64,000 bases of DNA from NCBI RefSeq assembly GCF_001499855.1, contig NZ_LQIK01000004.1, positions 62,001-126,000 of the forward strand, read 5' to 3'. A program made the position numbers and the translations under genes. Position 1 is the stretch's first letter; each line of letters begins with the position of its first letter. The notes beneath the pieces were generated by a model. That model ran no database searches and was not told where the DNA came from. It saw only the letters and a program-made list of their open reading frames with translations. This document shows positions 24,781 through 37,074 of this stretch, one piece after another. Origin of the DNA: Mycobacterium sp. GA-0227b. Lineage in GTDB: Bacteria; Actinomycetota; Actinomycetes; Mycobacteriales; Mycobacteriaceae.

Positions 24781-26075
24781 ACACGTTTCGGACGGGCGTG
24801 ATCGGCGCGGGCTACGTTGGCCTGACGACCGCGGTGTGCCTTGCCGAGCGCGGCCACGACACCGTGTGCGTCGATGTCGACGCGTCGCGCGTCGACCAGC
24901 TGCGCAACGGCGTGCCCCTGCTGGACGAACCCGGGATCGCCGAACTGCTGCGCCAGGGTTTGACCGCCGGAAAGCTCGAATTCACCGTCGAATACCGGGA
25001 TCTGGCCGACTGCGACGCGGTGTTCGTCTGCGTACCGACGCCGAGCGGGGCGGATGGATCGGCGGACCTGTCCGCGGTCGACAACGCGGTCGATCACCTC
25101 GTCACCGTGCTGCGGGCGGGTTCGGTGGTGGTGCTCAAGTCGACCGTGCCGGTCGGCACCACCCGGCGGATCGCCGAGCGGCTGCAGCAGGGCGGGATCC
25201 GGGCGGTCTCCAATCCGGAATTCCTGCGCGAGAGCCACGCGGTCTACGACTTCCGCAACCCGGACCGCATCGTGATCGGAGCCGAGGACGCCGACGCCGC
25301 CGATCTGGTGTCGCGCGTGTACGGAAACCACGCGCAGACCTTCACCATGAGCCCGGAGAGCGCGGAGCTGGCGAAGTACGCCAGCAATGCCTTTCTCGCC
25401 GTGAAGATCTCCTACGCCAACTCGCTGGCGCAGCTGTGCGCACGGCTGGGCGCCGACATCGCCGACGTCATCCGGTGCATGGGCGCCGATGTGCGCATCG
25501 GCCCGCATTTCCTGCAGCCCGGGCCCGGGTGGGGCGGATCATGTCTGCCCAAGGACACCGCGGCCATCCTGCACACCGCCGATCAGGCTGACGTGCCCCT
25601 GCCGGAGATCGAGTCCGCCCGCTTCACCAACGCCGGACAATCCGCGCGCGTCGCCTCGACGGTGTCCCGAGCCATCGGAACCCCGCTCGGCAGGGCCCGG
25701 ATCACCGCTTTGGGCCTGACATTCAAGGCCGGCACCGCTGATGTGCGTGACTCGCCGGCGCTGACCATCTGCGCGGATCTGGGCCGGGCCGGCGCGCAGG
25801 TCACCGGCTATGACCCGCGGCTGCCGGCGATGGACCATACGCGGCTGCGGGCCTCGTCGATCGTCGCGGTCGACGATCCCTACCTCGCCACCAAGGACGC
25901 CGACGCGATCGTCGTGCTCACCGAATGGCCGGAGTTCCGCGAACTCGACTGGGCCCTGATCGCCGAACAGGCCCCGGGAGCCGTCGTCGTCGACACCCGC
26001 AACCTGCTCGACCCGTCGGCACTCGCCGAGCTCGGATTGACTTACCTGGGTAACGGAACCCAGTCGGGTTACTGA
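24777..26075 (+). CDS. UDP-glucose/GDP-mannose dehydrogenase family (probable UDP-glucose 6-dehydrogenase)
   Basis: 432 aa. N-terminal Rossmann GVIGAGYVGLTTAVCLAERG, then VFVCVPTPSG, KSTVPVGTTRR, NPEFLRES; the catalytic Cys256 sits in GWGGSCLPKD, and the C-terminal domain has GLTFKAGTADVRDSPAL. It oxidises a UDP-hexose twice to the uronate (UDP-glucose to UDP-glucuronate expected). With the UXS-like enzyme at 16073 this gives UDP-xylose. ATGA overlap with the GT9 gene. It ends the cluster and overlaps the convergent topoisomerase gene by 7 nt. Confidence 0.9.
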   Translation: MNTFRTGVIGAGYVGLTTAVCLAERGHDTVCVDVDASRVDQLRNGVPLLDEPGIAELLRQGLTAGKLEFTVEYRDLADCDAVFVCVPTPSGADGSADLSAVDNAVDHLVTVLRAGSVVVLKSTVPVGTTRRIAERLQQGGIRAVSNPEFLRESHAVYDFRNPDRIVIGAEDADAADLVSRVYGNHAQTFTMSPESAELAKYASNAFLAVKISYANSLAQLCARLGADIADVIRCMGADVRIGPHFLQPGPGWGGSCLPKDTAAILHTADQADVPLPEIESARFTNAGQSARVASTVSRAIGTPLGRARITALGLTFKAGTADVRDSPALTICADLGRAGAQVTGYDPRLPAMDHTRLRASSIVAVDDPYLATKDADAIVVLTEWPEFRELDWALIAEQAPGAVVVDTRNLLDPSALAELGLTYLGNGTQSGY

Positions 26076-27088
26076 CTTTTGGCGACCTTGCGGATCAGAC
26101 CCGCGGTGCTGCGGTCGAGCACCTGTTGACGTTCGGCGAGGGTCTTCGTCCGCGCGGCGCGGCGCACACCTGCGGCGATCGTGAGACCGGACTCGTAGCC
26201 CTCGACGACCCTGGGGTCGACGTACGAGCCGCGAGCCACCGCGGGGGTGTTGCCCAACTCTTCGGCGACCTCTTTCATCACCGCAGACTCGACCCGCTTG
26301 ATCACCGTCTTGTTGACCGGTGGGTCGGCGTCGACGAATGCCGCCGCCGCCAGCACGGTGCCGTGCCAGGTCCGCAGATCCTTGACCGTGTACTCCTCGC
26401 CGACAAGTTCCTTGAACCGGGTGTTGAGGTCATCGGCATGGACGTCGGTCCAACTGGAACCGTTGCGGCACACCAGCAGCCGCTCCGTACGCTGCGGGCG
26501 GCGCAACAGCGACCGCACCGAGCGGACCGCTTCGGGATCGTCGATCGTCAGCGTCCGTCGCACCCCGCTCTTGGCGGGGAAGTCGAACTCGATGGCGTTG
26601 CCGCGCAGCGTCACATGCTCGCAGAGCAAAGTGGCGATTCCGTAGGAGTTGTTCTCCTCGGCGTACTGCTCCGAGCCGGCGCGGAAATAGCCGAGATCGA
26701 GCAGGTGCAGCGCGAGCGCGAGCACGCGGTCGCGGCCCAGGCCCCGGCTGCGCAGATCCGCGGCGATGCGTCGGCGCATCTCGGGCAGCGCGGCCGACAT
26801 CTCCAGGACCCGGTCGAACTTCTCCTCGTTGCGCTCCTCCTGCCACCGCTGGTGGTACAGGTACTGTCGCCTGCCCGCGGCGTCTGTTCCGACCGCCTGG
26901 ATGTGGCCGTTGGGGTACGGGCAGATCCACACCTTCTTCCAGGCCGGCGGGATCACCAGATCCTTGATGCGTTGCAGCGTCGCCTCATCGGTGAGCGGTG
27001 TGCCGTCAGGCTGGTAGTAGGAGAACCCGCGGCCCCGGCGCACCCGCCGCAGGCCGGGGCCCCGCACGACGCTACGGCGAAGTCGCAT
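26069..27088 (-). CDS. Poxvirus-type DNA topoisomerase IB
   Basis: About 339 aa. The N-terminal domain has GFSYYQPDGTPLTDEATLQR and VIPPAWKKVWICPYPNGHIQ; the catalytic domain has the Arg-Lys-Arg/His set in FRAGSEQYAEENNSYGIATL, KDLRTWHGTVLAAAAF and the nucleophile Tyr in GNTPAVARGSYVDPRVV. Type IB enzymes relax supercoils through a 3'-phosphotyrosine link, in the nucleoid. Found in many environmental mycobacteria but not M. tuberculosis. Start is uncertain: ATG 27088 (MRLRRS) or ATG 27097. Convergent 7-nt overlap with the last glycan gene. Confidence 0.86.
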   Translation of the reverse strand: MRLRRSVVRGPGLRRVRRGRGFSYYQPDGTPLTDEATLQRIKDLVIPPAWKKVWICPYPNGHIQAVGTDAAGRRQYLYHQRWQEERNEEKFDRVLEMSAALPEMRRRIAADLRSRGLGRDRVLALALHLLDLGYFRAGSEQYAEENNSYGIATLLCEHVTLRGNAIEFDFPAKSGVRRTLTIDDPEAVRSVRSLLRRPQRTERLLVCRNGSSWTDVHADDLNTRFKELVGEEYTVKDLRTWHGTVLAAAAFVDADPPVNKTVIKRVESAVMKEVAEELGNTPAVARGSYVDPRVVEGYESGLTIAAGVRRAARTKTLAERQQVLDRSTAGLIRKVAKSQ

Positions 27089-27279
27089 GTTTGGCATCCG
27101 AGCGCAGCGGGGTATTGGACTCCCACCATGGACAACTCCGGCTTCGCCACGCCATCGCAACGTTGGTCGTCACAGGCGCATTCACCGCATCATCGGCGCG
27201 ACCGGCGCCCGGTCGTCGGCCGTGTGATCGAAGTGCGTTCGCCGTCGAGTCTGCTCCATGACCGGGTTATTACCCGCCT

Positions 27280-27298
27280 TGACGTGTGGCACACGTCA
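27280..27298. promoter_or_regulatory. Perfect palindrome (candidate operator) upstream of rsbW-sigF
   Basis: TGACGTGTGGCACACGTCA: two perfect 9-bp arms around a single central G. It ends 28 nt before the -35 of the SigF-type promoter of rsbW. A second smaller dyad (CGGGT-TATT-ACCCG, 27263-27276) lies just upstream. The spacing suits an activator or repressor site for the sigF operon or for the divergent topoisomerase gene. Confidence 0.6.
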
Positions 27299-27325
27299 TC
27301 AGCGGCGGGTAGCCGGAGTACTCGT

Positions 27326-27351
27326 GGTTAGCTGGGACTCGACCTGGGGTA
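27326..27351 (+). promoter_or_regulatory. SigF-type autoregulatory promoter of rsbW-sigF
   Basis: GGTTA (27326-27330), 16 nt, GGGTA (27347-27351), 30 nt before the ATG of rsbW. Autoregulation of the rsbW-sigF operon by SigF is established in mycobacteria, so sequence and context agree. Confidence 0.75.
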
Positions 27352-27380
27352 ATCTCGCTTCGACATTGCCGGGAGGTCAG

Positions 27381-27812
27381 ATGGCCGACGTCGCCAACAA
27401 GAAAAACGGGCACGGACACGGCGGGCGGTCGGTGGAACTCCGGGTCGCTGCCGAACTCGAGAACCTAGCGGTGCTGCGCACCCTCGTCGCCGCGGTGGCG
27501 ACGTTCGAGGACCTCGACTTCGACGCCGTGGCCGACCTGCGGCTCGCGGTCGACGAGGCGTGTACCAGGCTGATCCGGTCCGCGGTACCCGACTCGGTAC
27601 TGCTGCTCGTCATCGACCCGCGGGAGGACGCCGTCATCATCGACGCGTCGACCACATGCAAGAACTCCGACATCTTGGCGCCGGGCAGCTTCAGCTGGCA
27701 CGTGCTCAGCTCGCTGACCGACGAAGTCAAGACCTTCCAGAACGGGCAGGGACCCGAGAACGCGCAGGTGTTCGGGATCTCCATGACGACGAGACGAGCG
27801 ACACTGCAGTGA
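27381..27812 (+). CDS. rsbW: SigF anti-sigma factor RsbW (UsfX)
   Basis: 143 aa serine kinase-fold protein of the GHKL type that binds and inhibits SigF. The sequence LENLAVLRTLVAAVATFEDL then DFDAVADLRLAVDEACTRLI (N-box region) and the late APGSFSWHVLSSLTDEV closely follow mycobacterial RsbW/UsfX. ATG follows GGGAGG by 5 nt. Its stop overlaps the sigF GTG (GTGA), giving coupled translation and 1:1 supply of partner proteins. Release from SigF is expected through anti-anti-sigma (STAS) proteins. Confidence 0.93.
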   Translation: MADVANKKNGHGHGGRSVELRVAAELENLAVLRTLVAAVATFEDLDFDAVADLRLAVDEACTRLIRSAVPDSVLLLVIDPREDAVIIDASTTCKNSDILAPGSFSWHVLSSLTDEVKTFQNGQGPENAQVFGISMTTRRATLQ

Positions 27813-28597
27813 CGCCGCCGACGTCACAGGGTTCGTCGTCGCGTTCGAACTCTGAGTACGCGGATGTCGCCGACATGTTCCGCGAACTGAAGGATGTGCC
27901 GGCGGACTCGCCGAAGTTCCAGCGGCAGCGAGACCGCATCGTCGAGCGCTGCCTGCCGCTGGCCGACCACATCGCCCGCCGCTTCGACGGACGCGGCGAA
28001 CCGCGCGAAGACCTCGTCCAGGTGGCCCGTGTCGGCCTGGTGAACGCGGTGATCCGCTTCGACGTCGAGGCGGGCTCGGACTTCGTCTCGTTCGCGGTGC
28101 CGACCATCATGGGCGAAGTCCGACGGCACTTCCGTGACAACAGCTGGTCGGTCAAGGTGCCCCGGCGGCTCAAGGAACTTCACCTGCGGCTCGGTGCCGC
28201 GACCGCGGAGTTGTCGCAGCGCCTCGGCCGCGCGCCGACAGCCTCGGAGCTGGCCGCGGAGCTGGGCATGGATCGCGACGAGGTCGTCGAGGGCCTGGTC
28301 GCCGGGAGCTCCTACAACACGCTGTCGATCGACAGTGGCGGCAGCGGAACCGAGGACGCCCCCGCAATCGCCGACACACTGGGCGACGTCGACCTCGGCC
28401 TGGATCAGATCGAGAACCGGGAAGCGTTGCGGCCCTTGCTCGCTGCGCTACCCGAACGCGAACGCACGGTGTTGCTGCTGCGGTTCTTCGAGTCGCTCAC
28501 CCAGACGCAGATCGCCGAACGGGTCGGCATCTCGCAGATGCACGTGTCGCGGCTGCTGGCGAAATCCCTAGCGCGGCTCAGGGACCAGTTGCAGTAG
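27809..28597 (+). CDS. sigF: RNA polymerase sigma factor SigF
   Basis: 262 aa, SigB/SigF-group sigma factor (M. tuberculosis SigF has 261 aa). Region 2 contains ADHIARRFDGRGEPREDLVQ, FVSFAVPTIMGEVRRHFRD and NSWSVKVPRRLKELHLRL; region 3 has RAPTASELAAELG; region 4 has ERERTVLLLRFFESLTQTQI and the helix-turn-helix ISQMHVSRLLAKSLARL. Start GTG 27809 overlaps the rsbW stop. SigF drives stationary-phase, heat, oxidative-stress and envelope genes in mycobacteria. Its last 30 nt are antisense to the 3' end of the convergent STAS gene. Confidence 0.95.
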   Translation: MTPPTSQGSSSRSNSEYADVADMFRELKDVPADSPKFQRQRDRIVERCLPLADHIARRFDGRGEPREDLVQVARVGLVNAVIRFDVEAGSDFVSFAVPTIMGEVRRHFRDNSWSVKVPRRLKELHLRLGAATAELSQRLGRAPTASELAAELGMDRDEVVEGLVAGSSYNTLSIDSGGSGTEDAPAIADTLGDVDLGLDQIENREALRPLLAALPERERTVLLLRFFESLTQTQIAERVGISQMHVSRLLAKSLARLRDQLQ

Positions 28598-29005
28598 CGG
28601 CCGATCGCCCTGTAGCGCCGAGAGCGCCGCCTCGACGCTGTCACTGACGGGCAACGCGGCATCCGGATCGCAGATGCGCAGCAATCGGCTCACCGCGGGG
28701 CTCGGCAGCATCGCCCAGCCGATCTCCTCGCCGGCAGTACGGACGTTGAGGGTGTGTAGCGCGGAAAACCCTGCGGTGCCGAAGAAGTCGACTCCGGAAA
28801 GGTCGATCAGCAGACAATCGAGCTCGGTGGCATGGCGCAGCGCATAGTCGATCAGGTCCTGAGCGTTCGCCGCGTCGATCTGGCCCTGCACGGTGATGAT
28901 CGCGGTATCTGCTTGCAGCCGGCGGGTGGCGAAATGCGCGGTGTGGCAATCGTGGGATTCGACCAGTGGCGCCGAATCGATCGGTGGGGTGTGAGAAACA
29001 GGCAT
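28568..29005 (-). CDS. STAS-domain anti-anti-sigma-like protein
   Basis: About 145 aa. The STAS core is TAIITVQGQIDAANAQDLID, LDCLLIDLSGVDFFGTAGFS (split: LIDLSGV and DFFGTAGFSAL) and TAGEEIGWAML. The residue at the usual phosphoserine position is Thr (FFGTAG). Three Cys (SHDC, LDC, RIC) recall redox-sensitive anti-anti-sigma factors such as RsfA. ATG 29005 is preferred because GGAG lies 9 nt upstream; ATG 29017 would add four residues. It lies convergent to sigF with a 30-nt overlap. Likely partner: RsbW or a related anti-sigma factor; unproven. Confidence 0.83.
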   Translation of the reverse strand: MPVSHTPPIDSAPLVESHDCHTAHFATRRLQADTAIITVQGQIDAANAQDLIDYALRHATELDCLLIDLSGVDFFGTAGFSALHTLNVRTAGEEIGWAMLPSPAVSRLLRICDPDAALPVSDSVEAALSALQGDRPLLQLVPEPR

Positions 29006-29334
29006 TTGTGACTCCATCAGTGAATGTGCAATTCGTACTGTGGTTCACGTCAAAAATTGGGGCCCTGCGTCTTCAAAGCCTTCGTAGCAGCGGCAAAAGT
29101 GATGCCCTGCCCGTGGATGACGTTTCCAGCTTGGCTGTGAACTCAACCTGTGCTGAACCCTACGCCGCATCTCGATCAACCACAATCGGTATCAACATCA
29201 CCGGCATAGCCACAGGTCAACGGCAACGCCGCCGGCTACCCCCGCTTTCCTCCGACCGTGCATGCCCGTCGCACGACACGCCGCAACGCCGCAGCACTTT
29301 GCGCACGCTCGCGCAGGATCGCACACTTGTGTCC
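29006..29334. other. 329-nt intergenic region, lower GC
   Basis: Divergent gap between the STAS and MobA-like genes. No frame in it has mycobacterial third-position GC bias or a recognisable domain. On the minus strand TTGACG (29054-29049) could be a -35 for the STAS gene, but I see no convincing -10. Otherwise nothing recognised. Confidence 0.5.
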
Positions 29335-29871
29335 GTGACGACGACGGTAGCCGGTGTGCTGCTGGCCGCGGGTGCGGGCACCCGGTATGGAATGCCGAAA
29401 GTCCTTGCTGAACAAGGAAAGTGGCTCAGGGCCGGTGTCGACGCGCTGCACGACGGCGGGTGTGCTGACGTGGTGGTCGTGTTGGGTGCGGCGATCGTCG
29501 AGGTACCGCCGCCGGCGCGGGCGGTCGTCGCCGAGGCGTGGGCGGACGGGTTGTCGGCGTCCCTGCGGGCGGGCCTGTCGGCGGTGGATGCCGAATACGC
29601 GGTGTTGCACACCGTCGACACCCCCGACATCGGCGCCGACGCGGTGCGCCGCGTGGTGGCCGCCGCGGTCCGGTCGGCATCCGGGCTTGCGCGCGCCCGC
29701 TACCGGCGCGTGCCCGGCCATCCGGTGGTCATCGCGCGCAGGCACTGGGCCACGCTGCTGCAGCAAATCCACGGCGACGAGGGCGCCCGGGCGTTCCTGG
29801 CCGACCGCGACGACGTCGTCTCCGTCGATTGCGGCGACCTCGCGACCGGCCGCGACATCGACGTGAAGTAG
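29335..29871 (+). CDS. MobA/MocA-like nucleotidyltransferase
   Basis: 178 aa. AGVLLAAGAGTRYGMPKVL is the NTP-binding loop (LAAGxGxRxGxxK), and VLHTVDTPDIGADAVRRVV holds the metal-binding Asp in the D-x-P motif; VPGHPVVIARRHW matches the acceptor loop GHPV. Family members transfer CMP or GMP to molybdopterin. No molybdoenzyme gene is close, so the substrate is not certain. GTG 29335 taken as start; GTG 29329 in frame is possible and has AGGA further upstream. Confidence 0.82.
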   Translation: MTTTVAGVLLAAGAGTRYGMPKVLAEQGKWLRAGVDALHDGGCADVVVVLGAAIVEVPPPARAVVAEAWADGLSASLRAGLSAVDAEYAVLHTVDTPDIGADAVRRVVAAAVRSASGLARARYRRVPGHPVVIARRHWATLLQQIHGDEGARAFLADRDDVVSVDCGDLATGRDIDVK

Positions 29872-30195
29872 CTACTCCAACGAGTCAGCGAACCGCCGGA
29901 CGGCGTCGCCTGCGGCCTGCGCGGCCTCGGCATGGCCACGCCGGGCCTGCAGGGCGATGTTCCCGGTGGCCGGCGATAGCGTCACCTCGGCGAGCAGTTC
30001 GCCCGTCGTCGGCTCGCACACCGCCCACGAATACATGGTGTCCGACTCCCACTGCACCGCCCGCATCTGCACGTAACCGGCATCGGTGTTGCCCAACTCC
30101 GCCAGCGCGGGTCGGTCGTCGATGCGGTCGTCGCAGCGCAGAGCGCGCAGATACCACGCGCCCGCGTTGATCTCCACCGGCTCCATGTCACCCAT
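29872..30195 (-). CDS. Conserved hypothetical protein
   Basis: 107 aa. Features: INAGAWYLRALRCDDRIDDR, YVQMRAVQWESDTMYSWAVC and EPTTGELLAEVTLSP. The latter two stretches resemble the first strands of a GNAT acetyltransferase, but the acetyl-CoA loop is missing, so it may be a shortened relative or a stand-alone fold. Its stop abuts the MobA-like stop (convergent, no gap). Start ATG 30195 or 30186; neither has a strong RBS. Function unknown. Confidence 0.62.
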   Translation of the reverse strand: MGDMEPVEINAGAWYLRALRCDDRIDDRPALAELGNTDAGYVQMRAVQWESDTMYSWAVCEPTTGELLAEVTLSPATGNIALQARRGHAEAAQAAGDAVRRFADSLE

Positions 30196-30200
30196 CCAGC

Positions 30201-30260
30201 GCGAGCAGACGCAAAGTGACCCAAAATTGCCGCATTTCAGGACAATTGCCGTCTGCTCGC
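30201..30260. repeat. Intergenic inverted repeat between accA3 and the hypothetical gene
   Basis: GCGAGCAGACG (30201-30211) is exactly complementary to 30250-30260 with a 38-nt AT-richer loop that contributes a few further imperfect pairs. It sits between the accA3 stop (30272) and the start of the downstream same-strand gene (30195), so it could terminate accA3 or be a dispersed element. Confidence 0.6.
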
Positions 30261-30271
30261 CAGGATTGTCC

Positions 30272-32107
<1,836 letters not shown>

Positions 32108-32194
32108 TTAGGAATGTAACCCGGGAAAGTTTAAGGGGCGTAGCCGAGGGTTCGGCGAGCCGGTCCCTTACCGGTCGGTAACTGGAGAAATCCG

Positions 32195-32608
32195 TCAGCG
32201 GAGCCGGTTCTTGATGCGCGCGAGCATCGCGGACATACCACGCAGGCGCAGCGGGCTGATCAGCGCCGCGAGGCCCAACTCGGAGTAGAAGTCGTCGGGC
32301 ACACCGAGGATTTCCTCGGCCGTGAGATCGTCCAGCCCGGTCGCCAGAATCGCGGCGAAACCGCGGGTGGTGGGGGCCTCGGCGGGCGCGCTGAAAAACA
32401 GCCGGACGTGTTCGCGGTCATCCGCGTCGACGTGCAAGAACAGCGGGGACTGGCACTCGGGCACCGGCTCCATCGCGGCCTCTTCGAGGTCGGCGGGCAG
32501 CGGCGGCAGCTCGTTGGCGAACTCCAGCAGCAGTTGCAGCTTGTCCTGGCCCCGGACCTCTTTGAAGTCCGAGACCACCTCGGCCAGCGCGGCCGGCATC
32601 GCGGTCAT
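32195..32608 (-). CDS. SufE-like cysteine desulfurase accessory protein
   Basis: 137 aa. The active-site loop [12 protein letters not shown] puts Cys52 where SufE accepts persulfide sulfur from SufS. Later segments [20 protein letters not shown] and [20 protein letters not shown] follow the family. Corresponds to Rv3284 by position. Start ATG overlaps the sseA stop (TGATG), so both sulfur-transfer proteins are co-translated. Role: Fe-S cluster assembly or sulfur trafficking. Confidence 0.87.
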   Translation of the reverse strand: MTAMPAALAEVVSDFKEVRGQDKLQLLLEFANELPPLPADLEEAAMEPVPECQSPLFLHVDADDREHVRLFFSAPAEAPTTRGFAAILATGLDDLTAEEILGVPDDFYSELGLAALISPLRLRGMSAMLARIKNRLR

Positions 32609-33501
32609 CAGGAGCCCGGCGCCTCCCCGGGTTCGGGTCCGACGGCCACCGGAACCCGTACCGCGTTGCCCCATTCGGTCCACGAGCCGTCGTAGTTGCG
32701 CACGCCGGGTAGGCCGAGCAGGTGGGTCAGCACGAACCAGGTGTGGCTCGAGCGTTCGCCGATGCGGCAGTACACGATCGTCTTGTCGTCGGCGGTCAGA
32801 AAGCCGTACAGCTCCTCGAGTTCGGGGCGGCTGCGGAACCGGCCGCTGTCGTCGGCGGCCTTGGCCCACGGGATGGAACGCGCGGTGGGCACGTGGCCGC
32901 CCCGTAGCGCCCCCTCCTCGGGGTAGTCGGGCATGTGGGTGCGCTCGCCGGTGTACTCCTGCGGGGAACGGACGTCGATCAACGGCGCGGAGCCGAGCAC
33001 GTCGAGCACGTCGTCCTTGAACGCGCGGATCGGCGCGTCGTCGCGCTCGACGACGGGGTAGCCCGTGGACTGCTTGTTCGGCACATCGAGGGTGGTCTCA
33101 CGGCCGTCGGAGATCCACAGGTCGCGCCCTCCGTTGAGCAGGCGGACATCGGGGTGGCCGAACAGCGTGAACACCCACAGGGCGTATGCCGCCCACCAGT
33201 TGCTCTTGTCGCCGTAGATCACCACGGTGTCGTCGCGGGAAATGCCCTTGCGGTTCATCAGTTCGGCGAACTGCTCGCCGGTGATGTAGTCGCGCACGTT
33301 GGGGTCATTGAGGTCGGTGTGCCAGTCGATCTTGACGGCGCCGGGAATGTGCCCGGTGTCGTAGAGCAGCACGTCCTCGTCCGACTCGACGATCGCCAGG
33401 CCGGGACGGCCGAGGTTTGCCGACAACCAGTCGGCGGTCACCAGCCGTTCGGGGTGGGCGTATGACTGCAGGGCGGGATCTGGATCGGCAGGCAATGGCA
33501 C
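32608..33501 (-). CDS. sseA: Thiosulfate/3-mercaptopyruvate sulfurtransferase (rhodanese)
   Basis: 297 aa, tandem rhodanese. The inactive N-terminal repeat has [20 protein letters not shown] and [15 protein letters not shown]. The active C-terminal repeat has [13 protein letters not shown] and the catalytic loop [10 protein letters not shown] with Cys245. Matches SseA (Rv3283). It lies 9 nt downstream of maf on the same strand and overlaps the sufE-like start. Transfers sulfane sulfur to acceptors. Confidence 0.93.
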   Translation of the reverse strand: MPLPADPDPALQSYAHPERLVTADWLSANLGRPGLAIVESDEDVLLYDTGHIPGAVKIDWHTDLNDPNVRDYITGEQFAELMNRKGISRDDTVVIYGDKSNWWAAYALWVFTLFGHPDVRLLNGGRDLWISDGRETTLDVPNKQSTGYPVVERDDAPIRAFKDDVLDVLGSAPLIDVRSPQEYTGERTHMPDYPEEGALRGGHVPTARSIPWAKAADDSGRFRSRPELEELYGFLTADDKTIVYCRIGERSSHTWFVLTHLLGLPGVRNYDGSWTEWGNAVRVPVAVGPEPGEAPGS

Positions 33502-33510
33502 ACAACAAGC

Positions 33511-34148
33511 CTACTCAGGCCGATTCGCCTGCCAAAGCTCGGCAAGGGACAGGCCGGCGTGCCCGATCAGCCTGCGGACGAGCGGTAGTCCGATGCCGAT
33601 CACGGAGGACGGATCGCCTTCAACGCCATCGACGAACCAGCCGCCCAGCCCGTCGAGCGTGAATCCGCCCGCCACCGCGGTCGGCTCGCCGCTGGCGATG
33701 TAGTACTCGAGATCGCTGGGCGACGGAACGCCGAAACGGACCGTAGTGGCCTCGGACTCGGCAACTCGGTGCTCGATGACGTTGTCGCGCAACCGAATCA
33801 CGCAATGACCGGTGTACAGCTGCCCGGAGTTGCCCGCCATCCGCTTCCAGCCGGCCAGCGCCGCCTCCGGCGTCGGCGGCTTGCCCAGCAGTTCCCCGTC
33901 GAAGTAGAGCATCGAGTCACACCCGATCACGACGCAATCCGCGGCGACCGCGGACTCGAGGCCGTCGAGCACCGCGTCGGCTTTCGCCGCCGCCAGCGCG
34001 ACCGTCACCTCGGCGGGGGTGGCAGAGGGGTTCAGGCCGGCGACGACGGCATCCTCGTCGACGCCGGACACGATGACAAGAGGGTCGATCCCGGCCTGCC
34101 GCAACACCTTTCGGCGGCCGGGGGACGCCGACGCGAGGACTACCCGCG

Positions 34149-34152
<4 letters not shown>
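33511..34152 (-). CDS. maf: Maf-like nucleotide pyrophosphatase
   Basis: 213 aa. [18 protein letters not shown] holds the S-x-S-P-R-R motif (with Gly inserted for the first Arg), [18 protein letters not shown] is the catalytic D-x2-L loop region, and [20 protein letters not shown] the end motif. The family hydrolyses canonical or modified nucleoside triphosphates (dTTP, UTP, m5UTP). GTG start overlaps the accE5 stop (GTGA). Conserved after accE5 in mycobacteria (Rv3282). Confidence 0.9.
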
Positions 34153-37064
<2,912 letters not shown>

Positions 37065-37074
37065 GGTCATCGTC

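Noticed and set aside
12921..26075. Classical LPS-core or capsule locus
   Set aside because: Heptose genes are present, but there is no lipid A, Kdo, Wzx/Wzy or Wza component and the organism is mycobacterial.
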